A DNA stretch of 64,000 bases from an uncultured Clostridia bacterium (GCA_937886445.1 CALGBY010000111.1:1-64000); one strand, 5' to 3'; counted from the stretch's first letter, positions 50,302-59,083 are shown. Notes: generated by a model from the sequence alone, not told the origin. Made by a program: numbers and translations.

Positions 50302-51162
50302 TCAGTTCAGGTCCACGGGCAGATCGGTATCCGAGAAGGGATCCTGCTTTGAAAGCGCGTCCAGATCCACCTCTGTGCTGTGCTGACGGGCATAGAACAT
50401 TTCGGCGGGAGAGATCACCTGCATGGAAAGGCGCGGTCCGTCAAAGGTGATGACCGCCTTTTCACGCGCGCGGGTGAGCGCGGTCACTTCGGTATACCGT
50501 GTACGGGCACGGCGTGAAAAATCGCTGATCGCATCGGCCTTATCCAGAAAATGCATGGGAAACAGCACACGCGGCTTGACCGACATGATAAAGTAGTTCA
50601 CACCCGCGTCGAACATGCCGCCCTGACGGGGATCGACAGGGAACATCGCGATATCGATGGGCAGTTCCTCCAGCGGCTCGGTAGCGGCATAGAAATCCTT
50701 TTCCGCGTCGATGATCTCACGCAGGGTGCTTTCATCGCGCCAGTGCCAGAAATTGAGATCTCCCGCGTAGAAAATGTAGATCCCGCCCGCTTCCACATAC
50801 AGCGCCACTCCCACATCGGTGGAACGGTACGCGGTAACGCGTACATCCCCCTCCTTCATGGTATCGCCTGCATGCAGACGCCTGCCGCGGTTGCCGATGG
50901 GGATATCATCCGACACGAAATAGGTGATGGGCAGCTTATCGAAGTTGAAGGTGTACACAGTGGGATCAAAATGATCCTCACGCCCGGATGTGACAAAAAA
51001 CAATACCTTATCCGTATCCGCCATATCACGCTCGGTAAGGCGCGTTTCCACCGGCAGGGGACGTTCCTTTCCGATACAGTAATCAAACACCAGCAATATC
51101 CGCCCTACGCGCACCATGAAGGATGAATCGTGAAAAAATGTCACTTCAGCGCTGACAGCCAT
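50302..51162 (-). CDS. MBL-fold protein with a degenerate metal site (UlaG-like)
   Basis: A 286-residue UlaG/RNase-Z-like beta-lactamase fold. The HxHxDH signature is replaced: residues 58-64 read TSGREDH, so the first two histidines are Ser59 and Arg61 while Asp63 and His64 remain. YAGDLNFWHW (Asp near 134) and FPMHF (His near 202) keep other ligand positions. It may bind one metal at site 2 or none. GGAGGAAG precedes the ATG. It stands first in a two-gene unit with the intact MBL protein. Confidence 0.82.
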   Translation of the reverse strand: MAVSAEVTFFHDSSFMVRVGRILLVFDYCIGKERPLPVETRLTERDMADTDKVLFFVTSGREDHFDPTVYTFNFDKLPITYFVSDDIPIGNRGRRLHAGDTMKEGDVRVTAYRSTDVGVALYVEAGGIYIFYAGDLNFWHWRDESTLREIIDAEKDFYAATEPLEELPIDIAMFPVDPRQGGMFDAGVNYFIMSVKPRVLFPMHFLDKADAISDFSRRARTRYTEVTALTRAREKAVITFDGPRLSMQVISPAEMFYARQHSTEVDLDALSKQDPFSDTDLPVDLN

Positions 51163-51191
51163 GTTCTCTTCCTCCGGAAAAAATCTGACAG

Positions 51192-51227
51192 AAACGGGGC
51201 TGTCTCATATTGACTGAAACAGCCCCG
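51192..51227 (-). terminator. Terminator of the xpaC-telA pair
   Basis: CGGGGCTGT (51195-51203) / ACAGCCCCG (51219-51227) is followed on the minus strand by TTTCTGT. Confidence 0.78.
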
Positions 51228-51269
51228 CGCGTTCACCTGTGAAAAAACCGTTTATCTGTACTGCTGCCG

Positions 51270-52457
51270 TCAGTTCAGCTCAAGCAGCTTCTTCTTCAGT
51301 TCCTTCTCCATGTCGCCCAGAGTCACTTCCGCTTCGCGGCGCTTCTGGCGGCCTTCGGTCTGGATGCGGTTTACTTCGTTGATGGTATCGATCAGATCCT
51401 GATTGGTCTTCTTGAGGGTCTCCAGATCGATGATGCCGCGTTCGGATTCCTTGGCGGTCTCAATGGTGCCCATCTTAAGCGCTTCGGCGTTCTTCTTGAG
51501 CAGATCGTTGGTCATATCGGTCACGGCGCGCTGGGCCTGCATGGCCTGCTTGCTGTGCTCCATGCCCATCGCCAGCACCATCTGGTTCTTCCAAAGAGGC
51601 AGGGTGTTGTTCAGGGTGGACTGGATCCTTTCCACCAGCAGAGCGTTGTTGTTCTGCAGCAGACGGATCTGGGGAGCCATCTGCAGAGAGATGGTGCGGG
51701 TAAGCTTCAGGTCATGCAGCTTCTTTTCAAAGCGGTCGCAGGCGGCAGCCAGGTCATTGGCCTTCTGGGCATCCATCGCGTCCTCGCTGGCGGCAGCCTT
51801 GTCCTGCAGCTCCTTAAGATCGGTATTGCGCACTTCTTCAAGGCGCTTTTCACCGGCCACGATGTACATGGTCAGCTCATGGAAATAATCCAGGTTCATA
51901 TCGTACAGCTTGTTGAAGGTGGCAACATCCTTGAGCAGCTGAACCTGATGATCCTCGAGGTTCACGGCGATCTTTTCCACATTGGCGGAAACATCGTCAT
52001 ACTTCGCGGTAATGGCCTTCAGGCTCTTCTTGGCGGTGAAGAACAGGCCCTTCAGTCCCTTGGGACGCTCACCGGCAATGTTGAATTCCTGCAGCTCAGC
52101 CACCATATTGGAAAGCATATTGCCTACATCACCGGTGGTATCGGTCCTGACAGAAGCGAGGATGCTGTCGGAGAAGGTGGAGATCTTCTTCTGGGCCTCG
52201 GCGCCGTAAAGCATCACATGGTCGGGATTGGCAATGTCGATCTGCTTGGAGAAATCGATCACCTGACGCAGCTCAGCCTCGGTAAGGCTGCTGTCCAGGC
52301 TCTCGGCGATCGCTTCACCGGCATTGGGGGCGGTGGGAGCGTTTACCTGCTCCAGCTTGGAGACGGCGTTTTCCAGCACGCTCTTATCAGCAGCGGAAGG
52401 GTTCAGAGTAAGCACAGGGGCACTTGCCACGGCGGCGGCGGTATTTTCTTCACTCAT
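51270..52457 (-). CDS. Toxic anion resistance protein TelA family
   Basis: A 395-residue largely helical, coiled-coil protein of the TelA/KlaA family, named for tellurite resistance. It shows the family core PKGLKGLF, AKYDDV, and NTLPLWKNQMVLAMG near residues 285-300. Its molecular role is unresolved; in Bacillota it is often linked with envelope stress. GGAGGAT precedes the ATG. It follows the XpaC gene by 24 bases, a conserved pairing. Confidence 0.9.
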   Translation of the reverse strand: MSEENTAAAVASAPVLTLNPSAADKSVLENAVSKLEQVNAPTAPNAGEAIAESLDSSLTEAELRQVIDFSKQIDIANPDHVMLYGAEAQKKISTFSDSILASVRTDTTGDVGNMLSNMVAELQEFNIAGERPKGLKGLFFTAKKSLKAITAKYDDVSANVEKIAVNLEDHQVQLLKDVATFNKLYDMNLDYFHELTMYIVAGEKRLEEVRNTDLKELQDKAAASEDAMDAQKANDLAAACDRFEKKLHDLKLTRTISLQMAPQIRLLQNNNALLVERIQSTLNNTLPLWKNQMVLAMGMEHSKQAMQAQRAVTDMTNDLLKKNAEALKMGTIETAKESERGIIDLETLKKTNQDLIDTINEVNRIQTEGRQKRREAEVTLGDMEKELKKKLLELN

Positions 52458-52481
52458 AACGGTATCCTCCCATCAATTGGC

Positions 52482-53153
52482 TTATTTATCTTCATGCAGG
52501 CCGTTTTCGGTAAGTCCGTCCTGCTTAAGCATCGTTTCCAGTACCTCAATATCGGTCGAGATATCCAGCATATCTTCCTCGCGCACCGCTTCAAGCTGTT
52601 TGGAAAAGGCCTTGACGACCACATCCAGCGCCTCGCGGATCTGCTGTCTGGTTTCCTCCACGCTCTTGCCGGTCAGCTCCTTTTCGTCCATCCTGCGGTA
52701 GGCGGTAAGCATCTTCAGCGTGGTGGGCAGGTAATAATTCATAAAGCGGCGAATTTTGGGCGCTTTTCCGGGAGCTTCGATGACGGCGTCAAAGATCCTT
52801 CCGGATACATTATCGATCTCGACGATCTTCGCGGAGATCTCCTCGTCGGGGATCAGCCTGTCCTCCTCGCGGATCTGCTTGAGCAGCTCCTGTCCCTTCT
52901 GCACCACCTCATCCACGGCGGAATCACCGGTGGGGGCCCAGGTCTTCTGCGCGGGCGCTTTTTTGGAGGTATCCACGCCCTTGCTCATATTGTACACGAT
53001 AAACGCGATCAGCGCGGCCACCAGCAGGCCGATGATCAGAAGCACTGTTTTGCCGAAGTTGAAGCCCATGATGGCAAGCCATATCACGCATACAACGGCA
53101 AAGGCGATGCCGGCGGCAAAGCCCGCTTTGGATCTTTTATCAGGTGCGCTCAT
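52482..53153 (-). CDS. XpaC-like membrane protein
   Basis: A 223-residue protein of the XpaC (5-bromo-4-chloroindolyl phosphate hydrolysis) family: two membrane helices near 12-52, then a soluble helical domain with RRFMNYYLPTTLKML, the family hallmark. It partners TelA in many Bacillota; the activity that named it is probably indirect. ATG 53153 is preferred because AAAGGA lies 6 bases ahead; the ATG at 53159 abuts that site. Confidence 0.88.
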   Translation of the reverse strand: MSAPDKRSKAGFAAGIAFAVVCVIWLAIMGFNFGKTVLLIIGLLVAALIAFIVYNMSKGVDTSKKAPAQKTWAPTGDSAVDEVVQKGQELLKQIREEDRLIPDEEISAKIVEIDNVSGRIFDAVIEAPGKAPKIRRFMNYYLPTTLKMLTAYRRMDEKELTGKSVEETRQQIREALDVVVKAFSKQLEAVREEDMLDISTDIEVLETMLKQDGLTENGLHEDK

Positions 53154-53197
53154 TTTCATTCCTTTCCGGGCATTGCCCGAAGCGTTTCATACATTTT

Positions 53198-53227
53198 ATT
53201 TTAGCATACTTTTAATGCTTTTTGCAA
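53198..53227 (-). promoter_or_regulatory. Promoter of xpaC-telA
   Basis: On the minus strand: TTGCAA (53227-53222), 18 bases, TAAAAT (53203-53198) with TGC before it. It begins 2 bases after the dapF stop. Confidence 0.7.
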
Positions 53228-53228
53228 G

Positions 53229-54062
53229 TTATTCCGTCCATTCTCCGTCAAAAACAAAGCTCGCGGGGCCGCTCTGGTATACATGCCCGTCCGTTTCGTC
53301 CCAGCGCAGCATCAGGTTGCCTCCGGCAAGCTTGATCTGGGCGGTACGGTTGGCCAGACCGTTGATCACAGCCGCGCAAAGGCTGGCGCAGGCGCCCGTT
53401 CCGCAGGCCAGCGTCTCACCGGCACCGCGTTCCCATACGCGCATCTGCAGCATATCCCGGCTGATCACACGCACGAATTCCACATTGGTGCGTCTTGGGA
53501 ACATGGGGTGATGCTCGATCATGCCGCCGATCACAGGCAGGTCGACGCTGTCCGGATCATTCACAAAGATGACGGCGTGCGGGTTGCCCATGCTCACGCA
53601 GGTGATCAGCCTGTCCTGTCCCAGGATATTGAGCGGATACATTTTGATCTCGTCTCCCGGAAGGGATACCGGGATCTTTTCGGGCTGGAACTGCGGCATG
53701 CCCATATCGACAAGCACAGTGGATACCTTCCCGTTTTCCAGGGTGAGCTTCAGCTTTTTCAGCCCCGCCATTGTGGAAACGGTCACCTCTGTTTTGTCGG
53801 TCAGGCCGCGGTCATACACATATTTTCCCACGCAGCGGATACCGTTTCCGCACATATCGGCCTCGCTGCCGTCGGAGTTGAAAATGCGCATGGAAAAATC
53901 CGCCGTATCGGAGGGGCCGATCAGGATCAGTCCGTCCGAGCCCACGCCGAAATGATAGCGGCTCATCACGATGGCAAGGCGGGAGGGATCCTCCACCTTT
54001 TCCTCAAAGCAGTTGACATAGATATAATCGTTGCCGATGCCGTGCATTTTGGTAAATTTCAT
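53229..54062 (-). CDS. dapF: Diaminopimelate epimerase
   Basis: A 277-residue two-cysteine racemase making meso-diaminopimelate for lysine and peptidoglycan. Catalytic Cys71 (MCGNG) and Cys220 (ACGTGA) are intact, with GSDGL and ERGAGET. Canonical length. GGAGGAA precedes the ATG. It follows argS by 30 bases. Confidence 0.97.
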   Translation of the reverse strand: MKFTKMHGIGNDYIYVNCFEEKVEDPSRLAIVMSRYHFGVGSDGLILIGPSDTADFSMRIFNSDGSEADMCGNGIRCVGKYVYDRGLTDKTEVTVSTMAGLKKLKLTLENGKVSTVLVDMGMPQFQPEKIPVSLPGDEIKMYPLNILGQDRLITCVSMGNPHAVIFVNDPDSVDLPVIGGMIEHHPMFPRRTNVEFVRVISRDMLQMRVWERGAGETLACGTGACASLCAAVINGLANRTAQIKLAGGNLMLRWDETDGHVYQSGPASFVFDGEWTE

Positions 54063-54092
54063 ATTATTCCTCCACGCAGCGCGTTTATTGAT

Positions 54093-55802
54093 TTACATCC
54101 TCTCAGGGGCTTCCACACCGATGAGATACAGACCGGTGCGGATCACTTCCTTCGCGGCCCTTGTGAGCAGCACCCTCGCGGCGGAAGCGGCGGCATCGTC
54201 GTCCAGCACGCGGTGCTCGTAGTAATACTTGTTGTAGGCCTTGGCGATATCGGTAACGGCCCTTGTGACCGTGCAGGGCTCATTGTCATTGCAGGCCTTC
54301 TGCACCGCCTCGGGGAAGCGGGAGATCAGCTGCAGTAGCGCCTGCGCCTCATCATCCTCCAGCGCGGAATAATCCGGCTCGGGCAGGTCTTCCGGCGCCT
54401 TGCGCAGCACGGAGCAGCAGCGGGCGTGCGTATACTGTACATAGGGGCCGCTCTCGCCGTCAAAGTTCAGGGCGCGGTCCCATCTGAAATCGATATCCTT
54501 GATGCGGCCGTTCTGCAATGTGGAATACACGACGGCGCCCACGCCCACCTGACGCGCGGCCTCCATGTTGCCGGCAAGGCCGGGGCTCTTTTCGGCCATG
54601 ATCTCCGCGGCCTTATCCACCGCCTGGCTGAGCAGGTCCTCAAGGTACACCACATGTCCCTCGCGGGTGGCAAGCGCCTTGCCCTCGTAGCTCACCATGC
54701 CGAAGGACACATGCTCAAGCTGATCCTTCGCCCAGGGATAGCCCATCATCTCCACCACCTTGAACAGCTGACGGAAATGCAGATCCTGCTGATAGGCCAC
54801 CACATACAGGCAGCGGTCAAAGTTGTAGGTATCCTTTCTGTAAAGCACGGCGGCGATATCCCTTGTATGGTAAAGGGAGGCTCCGTCCTTTTTGAGGATC
54901 AGGCAGGGGGGCATGCCGTATTCCTCCAGATCCACGATCTGCGCGCCCTGGTCTTCCTTCAGAAGCCCCTTCGCGTTCAGTTCATCGATCACGCGGCCCA
55001 TTTTGTCTATATAGAAGCTTTCACCGGCATAGCTGTCAAAGGAAACGCCCAGAATATCGTACACCTTCATGGCGTCCTTGAGCGTTACCTCCTTGAACCA
55101 GGTGAACACCTCCATGGCCTCGGGATCGCCCTGCTCGATCTTTTTGAACCAGGCTCTTCCCTCATCCTCAAGCGCGGGGTCCTTTTCGGCCTCCTGATGG
55201 AATTTTACATACAGGCGGGTCATTTCAGCCACGCCGCCCTTTTCCACTTCTTCCCTGCTGCCCCATTTTTTATAGGCGCATACCATCTTGCCGAACTGGG
55301 TGCCCCAGTCTCCCAGATGGTTGATCCCCACCGTCTTCCAGCCGAGAAAATCATAGATACGCTTCAGCGAGTTGCCGATCACGGTGGTGGAAAGATGACC
55401 GATATGGAAACGCTTCGCGATATTGATGGAGGAATAGTCGATGCATACGGTTTTGCCCGCTCCGCTCATATTGCTGCCCCATTTTTCGGGAGCGGCCATC
55501 ACGGCGGAAAGCACATTTTTCGCAAAGCTTTCGCGCGCGAAGAAAAAGTTCAGGTATCCGCCGGCCACCTCGGCACGGGCAGTGGACGCGTCCGTCCAGT
55601 TTTCAAGCAGCTTCGCGGCGATCGCCTGAGGGGGCATACGCAGCGCGCGGCTCAGTTTGAAGCAGGGGAAGGCATAATCGCCCATCTTCTTATCGGGCGG
55701 CACTTCCATCATCGCGTATATATCCGGTTCCTCCGCAAGCGCGGGAAACGCTCTTTTCATTGTTGCCAGTACAAGGTCAGCCAGTTCTCTTCTCGCGTCC
55801 AT
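54093..55802 (-). CDS. argS: Arginyl-tRNA synthetase
   Basis: A 569-residue class I enzyme: N-terminal Add-1 domain, HIGH motif (HIGH at 133-136), the DRxxYVVAYQQDLHF-like tRNA/ATP region, SYEGKALATREG in place of KMSKS, and the DALR anticodon domain. I choose ATG 55802, with AAAGGTG about 10 bases ahead; the ATG at 55823 has no site. It is divergent from a small membrane protein gene. Confidence 0.95.
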   Translation of the reverse strand: MDARRELADLVLATMKRAFPALAEEPDIYAMMEVPPDKKMGDYAFPCFKLSRALRMPPQAIAAKLLENWTDASTARAEVAGGYLNFFFARESFAKNVLSAVMAAPEKWGSNMSGAGKTVCIDYSSINIAKRFHIGHLSTTVIGNSLKRIYDFLGWKTVGINHLGDWGTQFGKMVCAYKKWGSREEVEKGGVAEMTRLYVKFHQEAEKDPALEDEGRAWFKKIEQGDPEAMEVFTWFKEVTLKDAMKVYDILGVSFDSYAGESFYIDKMGRVIDELNAKGLLKEDQGAQIVDLEEYGMPPCLILKKDGASLYHTRDIAAVLYRKDTYNFDRCLYVVAYQQDLHFRQLFKVVEMMGYPWAKDQLEHVSFGMVSYEGKALATREGHVVYLEDLLSQAVDKAAEIMAEKSPGLAGNMEAARQVGVGAVVYSTLQNGRIKDIDFRWDRALNFDGESGPYVQYTHARCCSVLRKAPEDLPEPDYSALEDDEAQALLQLISRFPEAVQKACNDNEPCTVTRAVTDIAKAYNKYYYEHRVLDDDAAASAARVLLTRAAKEVIRTGLYLIGVEAPERM

Positions 55803-55837
55803 TTCTTCAAGACACCTTTCCATAGATATACATTGCT

Positions 55838-55866
55838 ATATTACCACAAACAAAAAGTGTATGCAA
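55838..55866 (-). promoter_or_regulatory. Promoter of argS-dapF
   Basis: On the minus strand: TTGCAT (55866-55861), 17 bases, TAATAT (55843-55838). No T-box-like leader fits the short distance to argS. Confidence 0.65.
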
Positions 55867-55951
55867 CCGGAAACGCGTGATTTTTCGGGCGGATTTGATC
55901 CGCAGGCGGAGAAACTGCAAAATCTTTTCTGTATCATACGCCGTTTTTATA

Positions 55952-55960
55952 TGGTATACT
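55952..55960 (+). promoter_or_regulatory. Extended -10 promoter for the membrane protein gene
   Basis: TGGTATACT with no good -35 in front. Confidence 0.5.
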
Positions 55961-56064
55961 ATGCAGGCAGGATCGGAACCGTACCGGCCGGTTTTCAGAC
56001 AGCCCATCGGTACCTCTTCCGGAGGGAGAGCCGTAAGCAGAGAACGCAAAGGAGCGTACCGCCC

Positions 56065-56694
56065 ATGAAAAAGAAAAGAAAGATCGCCCTGATGATCCTG
56101 AACCTCGCGGTGGCCTGTATGGGCATACACGGGTTCATGCTGCTTTTCCGGTCCGGTCAGGGAACGGACATCGCAGTCTACTATACCGAGCAGAGCAATC
56201 TGCTGGCGGTATGCGCCTGCCTGATGGCGGCGGGATGCTTCTTTTTTGACATTCCCCGGCCGCGCTGGCTGCAGTATTTCCTCCTGACAGCCGCCACCGA
56301 TATGATGCTCACCTTCTGTGTGGTCATGTCGGTGCTGGCGCCGCAGCTCGGCTTTACGCAGATGCTCCTCAGAGGGCACATGCTGTACCATCATCTGCTC
56401 TGCCCCCTCCTGTGCCTTGCCGCCGCGATCCTTTCCTTCCGCCTGGATTTTGCCCCGGCGGACGGCGCGGCGGTGGCGATCTGGCCCACGCTGCTCTACG
56501 CCGGCGTGACCGTCTGCCTGAACGCGTTCGGCGTGATGGACGGCCCCTATCCCTTCCTGCGGCTGCACAGTCAGAGCATCGGTGCCTCGCTGATGTGGTA
56601 TTTCCTTATTCTGGGCGCTGCCTGGGGCCTCGCGATGCTGATCACAAAGGCCAACCATTCGATACATCCGTCTGAAAACAGTACAGACGCGTAA
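56065..56694 (+). CDS. Six-helix membrane protein, Pr6Pr-like
   Basis: A 209-residue integral membrane protein with about six helices. The YYTEQSNLLAV segment near 40-50 resembles the FTxxSNLL motif of Pr6Pr/integral membrane family proteins of unknown role. The ATG at 56065 has AAGGAG 11 bases ahead. Single gene, followed at once by a MITE. Confidence 0.7.
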   Translation: MKKKRKIALMILNLAVACMGIHGFMLLFRSGQGTDIAVYYTEQSNLLAVCACLMAAGCFFFDIPRPRWLQYFLLTAATDMMLTFCVVMSVLAPQLGFTQMLLRGHMLYHHLLCPLLCLAAAILSFRLDFAPADGAAVAIWPTLLYAGVTVCLNAFGVMDGPYPFLRLHSQSIGASLMWYFLILGAAWGLAMLITKANHSIHPSENSTDA

Positions 56695-56705
56695 AGATAC
56701 AGAGA

Positions 56706-56871
56706 TTAGGGTGTGTCTCTAAAATGAGGAATGTGCAGTTTCAAGCAGATTTTCCGTCAGTTCAAGGCGAAGAACCGAAGGTTTACTGGAGGTAAATCGA
56801 GGTTCGACAACGCAGAATTGACGGAAAAGATGCTGAAAATGCATCGTTTTGAATTTAGAAACACACCCTAA
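56706..56871. mobile_element. 166-bp MITE with 18-bp terminal inverted repeats
   Basis: The left end TTAGGGTGTGTCTCTAAA and the right end read inward TTAGGGTGTGTTTCTAAA differ at one base. If the target duplication is TA (56707-56708 and 56869-56870), the core begins GGGTGTGT. Inner arms also pair (TTTTCCGTCA with TGACGGAAAA, GTTTAC with GTAAAT), so nearly the whole element folds into one long hairpin. No gene inside. It fits a non-autonomous relative of a TA-targeting transposon (IS630 or IS5 type), but the parent is not in the window. Confidence 0.85.
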
Positions 56872-56876
56872 ATAGC

Positions 56877-56911
56877 GCGGAGCCTCCGGCCATTCCAGCC
56901 GGAGGCTCCGC
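56877..56911. terminator. Strong hairpin at the end of the zinc-ribbon gene
   Basis: A perfect 14-bp stem (GCGGAGCCTCCGGC and complement) with a 7-base loop. T runs are weak on both strands. It lies between the MITE and the gene stop. Confidence 0.65.
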
Positions 56912-56916
56912 TTCTG

Positions 56917-57330
56917 TTACAGGATGATCTTAACGGTAAAATGCTCTTTGCAGCGGGGGCAGTTCACACCCATTTCGCCTTTTTTGAGCGGCAGACGCAG
57001 TATCGCTTTGCAGTGAGGGCATTTGCGGTAGCGGTGCGTTTTGATATCGCGCAGACGGTTTTTCTGCCTTTTGAAAAAGGCGGACGCCTCTTTTTTGAAC
57101 TCCAGATACTTTTCATTTTCCACGCGGCGCTTCTCCGTGTTTTTTGAAAACATACGGAACACCGTAAGCACCACCAGGATCAGCCCCAGAAAATTCAGAA
57201 AAGGCATTCCGATAAACAGATTGAGCACAAACAGTACGATGTACAGGGTGAGCATTCCCTTGGTAAGGTCATCCGGGCCATAGCGCCCGTCCATCATATT
57301 GATCAGCCACATTTTGAATCTTTGCCACAT
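56917..57330 (-). CDS. Membrane protein with C-terminal zinc ribbon
   Basis: A 137-residue protein. Two membrane helices lie near 26-45 and 46-61, followed by a basic stretch (63-100) and a zinc ribbon with CPHC (104-107) and CPRC (124-127). No known family name fits. GGAGAAAT lies about 11 bases before the ATG. It follows the J-domain gene by 23 bases on the same strand and may be the last gene of the dnaK-DUF5685-dnaJ-like run. A membrane-tethered zinc ribbon could dock a chaperone or substrate. Confidence 0.75.
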   Translation of the reverse strand: MWQRFKMWLINMMDGRYGPDDLTKGMLTLYIVLFVLNLFIGMPFLNFLGLILVVLTVFRMFSKNTEKRRVENEKYLEFKKEASAFFKRQKNRLRDIKTHRYRKCPHCKAILRLPLKKGEMGVNCPRCKEHFTVKIIL

Positions 57331-57353
57331 TTTTCACATTTCTCCTTTCACGG

Positions 57354-58139
57354 TCAACAGGGGAAGCAGAAGAACCCGCCCCTTGTGCAGCAGTTCATTG
57401 CCATGCAGAAAAGAAGCGGCGGCAGACAGGCGGTGATGCTTCCCCGGCTCATATCAAAGCCCATGCTCTGCCCTTTGGAACGGTATACCGTGCTGCCTTG
57501 CTCCAGCCCCTCCAGCACCCTGCGGTACTCCGCGTTGTCGGGCTCCATCGTGCAGGCGATACGCGCGTGATCCAGAGCGGTCACCCGGTTGCCCGCGCCG
57601 CTGTTCGCCAGAGCGGAAAGGTAATACCATTCCGCGTCCCGCTCGCTGTATTCCGACAGCACATGGAGCGCCTCCGGAAAGGAACGCGCGTCCAGATAAT
57701 GCTCGACCGTCGCGTACGGCCCCTGTTCTCTCCGCGTCGCCCCGCCGAAGCCGAACGGCCCGAAGGGATTGAAGCCGAAGGGATCTCCCCTTTGCTCATC
57801 CTGATACCCGTTGCGCCGCTGCCCGGAATAGGGGCCGCCGCCGTACTGATTGCCGCCGTACGAGCCGTTTCCGTAGGAATTGCCGCCGTAAGGGTTGCTC
57901 CCATAGGGATTTCCCCCGTACGGATTGCTGCCGTAGGGGTTTGAATACTGCTGTTCATCCGCCTTGCCGCTGCGTATGGCATCGTAGGCGGCGTTGATCT
58001 CTTCCATCTTTTTGGCGCAGGTCTCATCGCCGGGATGCAGATCGGGATGATATTTTTTCGCAAGGCTGCGGTAAGCCTGCTTTACTTCATCCTCCGAGGC
58101 GCCCCGTTTGATGCCCAGCACCTGATACGGATCTGTCAA
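57354..58139 (-). CDS. J-domain protein with PYG repeats, TPR-like region and Cys-rich tail
   Basis: A 261-residue protein. An N-terminal J domain has the HPD triad (31-33), which stimulates Hsp70 ATPase. Then comes a linker of about eight NPYGG-like five- to six-residue repeats (about 66-105), a Gly/Phe stretch (118-132), a TPR-like helical region (140-215), and a tail with six cysteines in the last 24 residues among hydrophobic residues. It lacks the zinc fingers and substrate domain of classical DnaJ. A TTG start overlaps the stop of the DUF5685 gene, so translation is coupled. It is the likely partner of the DnaK encoded two genes upstream. Confidence 0.88.
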   Translation of the reverse strand: MTDPYQVLGIKRGASEDEVKQAYRSLAKKYHPDLHPGDETCAKKMEEINAAYDAIRSGKADEQQYSNPYGSNPYGGNPYGSNPYGGNSYGNGSYGGNQYGGGPYSGQRRNGYQDEQRGDPFGFNPFGPFGFGGATRREQGPYATVEHYLDARSFPEALHVLSEYSERDAEWYYLSALANSGAGNRVTALDHARIACTMEPDNAEYRRVLEGLEQGSTVYRSKGQSMGFDMSRGSITACLPPLLFCMAMNCCTRGGFFCFPC

Positions 58140-59005
58140 GGCTGCTGATCCTCCGTTTTCGTTCGTTCCGTCTGTTTTCCGTGTTTTCTGTTCCGTTTCT
58201 TTTCATTCTGTTTTTCACGGGCCGCCCATTTGCTCCACAGCCCGCTGTAAAGGATATTGCTGACGATGCCGCCATAGGGCCCCGCGTCCAGCGCTTCCGC
58301 CGCCGCGGCGCACCGCGCCGCCAGCATCTCCAGCGTACCGGACCAGTCTCTGCCGGGGCTTGAGATCAGCGGATTGTAACGCTTTTTTCGGATATCGCTT
58401 TTCAAATCCATCACGGCATCCGCGATGTAGATGAAGCGGCCCAGCTCCATGCCCAGCTGCCACAGGGCGGCGGCATGCTCATCCTGCCTGTATACGAACA
58501 CTTCGCCCATCAGCGCGCCGAAGCAGGAAGCCGGCAGGTCTGGGTTCTGCTCGTCCCGTTTTTCCATCGCGGCAAGCTCCTCAAGGCATTCTCTGATCTT
58601 CCCGCACACGCGGGGATACCGTTTTTCGATCTGCTCCGCCTTTTTCTTCATCAGCCGCGCTTCCGCCGCGCCGGTCAGGCTGCGGTCATCGTTCCGGTCA
58701 TCCAGACACTTATAGTACACGAGGATGAAGTTCATCTCCGCGGCATAATCGATCAGCGGCCCCGCATAATACACATGCTTTTTTACGGGATGCGGCACAC
58801 ACCGGCATTCTCTTTCCACGGGCTTTTCCCCGTACACCCCGCTGAGCAGCAGCGCCGGGAACACCAGATCAAAATTCAGCACCGCCTCCGCTGCCGTGCC
58901 CAGCCTGGCCTTCAGGGAACGGCACACGCCGCAGTAAAAGCGCCGGTATACCTCCCTGTCCTCAGCCGAAAGCTTTTCGGTATTCGCCGTCACATATCCG
59001 AACAC
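58136..59005 (-). CDS. DUF5685 family protein
   Basis: A 289-residue all-helical protein. Conserved cysteines: CGVC (25-28), CRC with His (67-72), Cys100. Two acidic patches, LDDRNDD (101-107) and DAVMDLKSD (196-204) followed by YNPL, sit in helices. Their layout resembles the two Mg-binding aspartate motifs of isoprenoid-synthase-fold enzymes, which is my inference. The charged Lys-rich tail (about 262-289) looks disordered. Start is a GTG with GGAGAG ahead. The gene lies between dnaK and a J-domain gene, which it overlaps. Confidence 0.8.
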   Translation of the reverse strand: MFGYVTANTEKLSAEDREVYRRFYCGVCRSLKARLGTAAEAVLNFDLVFPALLLSGVYGEKPVERECRCVPHPVKKHVYYAGPLIDYAAEMNFILVYYKCLDDRNDDRSLTGAAEARLMKKKAEQIEKRYPRVCGKIRECLEELAAMEKRDEQNPDLPASCFGALMGEVFVYRQDEHAAALWQLGMELGRFIYIADAVMDLKSDIRKKRYNPLISSPGRDWSGTLEMLAARCAAAAEALDAGPYGGIVSNILYSGLWSKWAAREKQNEKKRNRKHGKQTERTKTEDQQP

Positions 59006-59083
59006 AGCGCGTTCTCTCCGTTTCCGAAAAATCTGTTATAAACACAACCCGTCGGTGCATCATCCGGAGGGCAGAATAAAGGG

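Noticed and set aside
51555..53204. A plus-strand open frame of 549 codons opposite telA/xpaC
   Set aside because: Both minus-strand families are recognised with good starts. The antisense product has no recognisable domain.
56760..56860. A GGTTCGA word suggesting a tRNA T-arm
   Set aside because: It lies in the hairpin arm of the MITE, and no acceptor stem, D-arm or anticodon arm can be built around it.
57830..57950. A CRISPR-like array of short repeats
   Set aside because: The periodic DNA encodes the PYG repeats of the J-protein in frame. There are no unique spacers.
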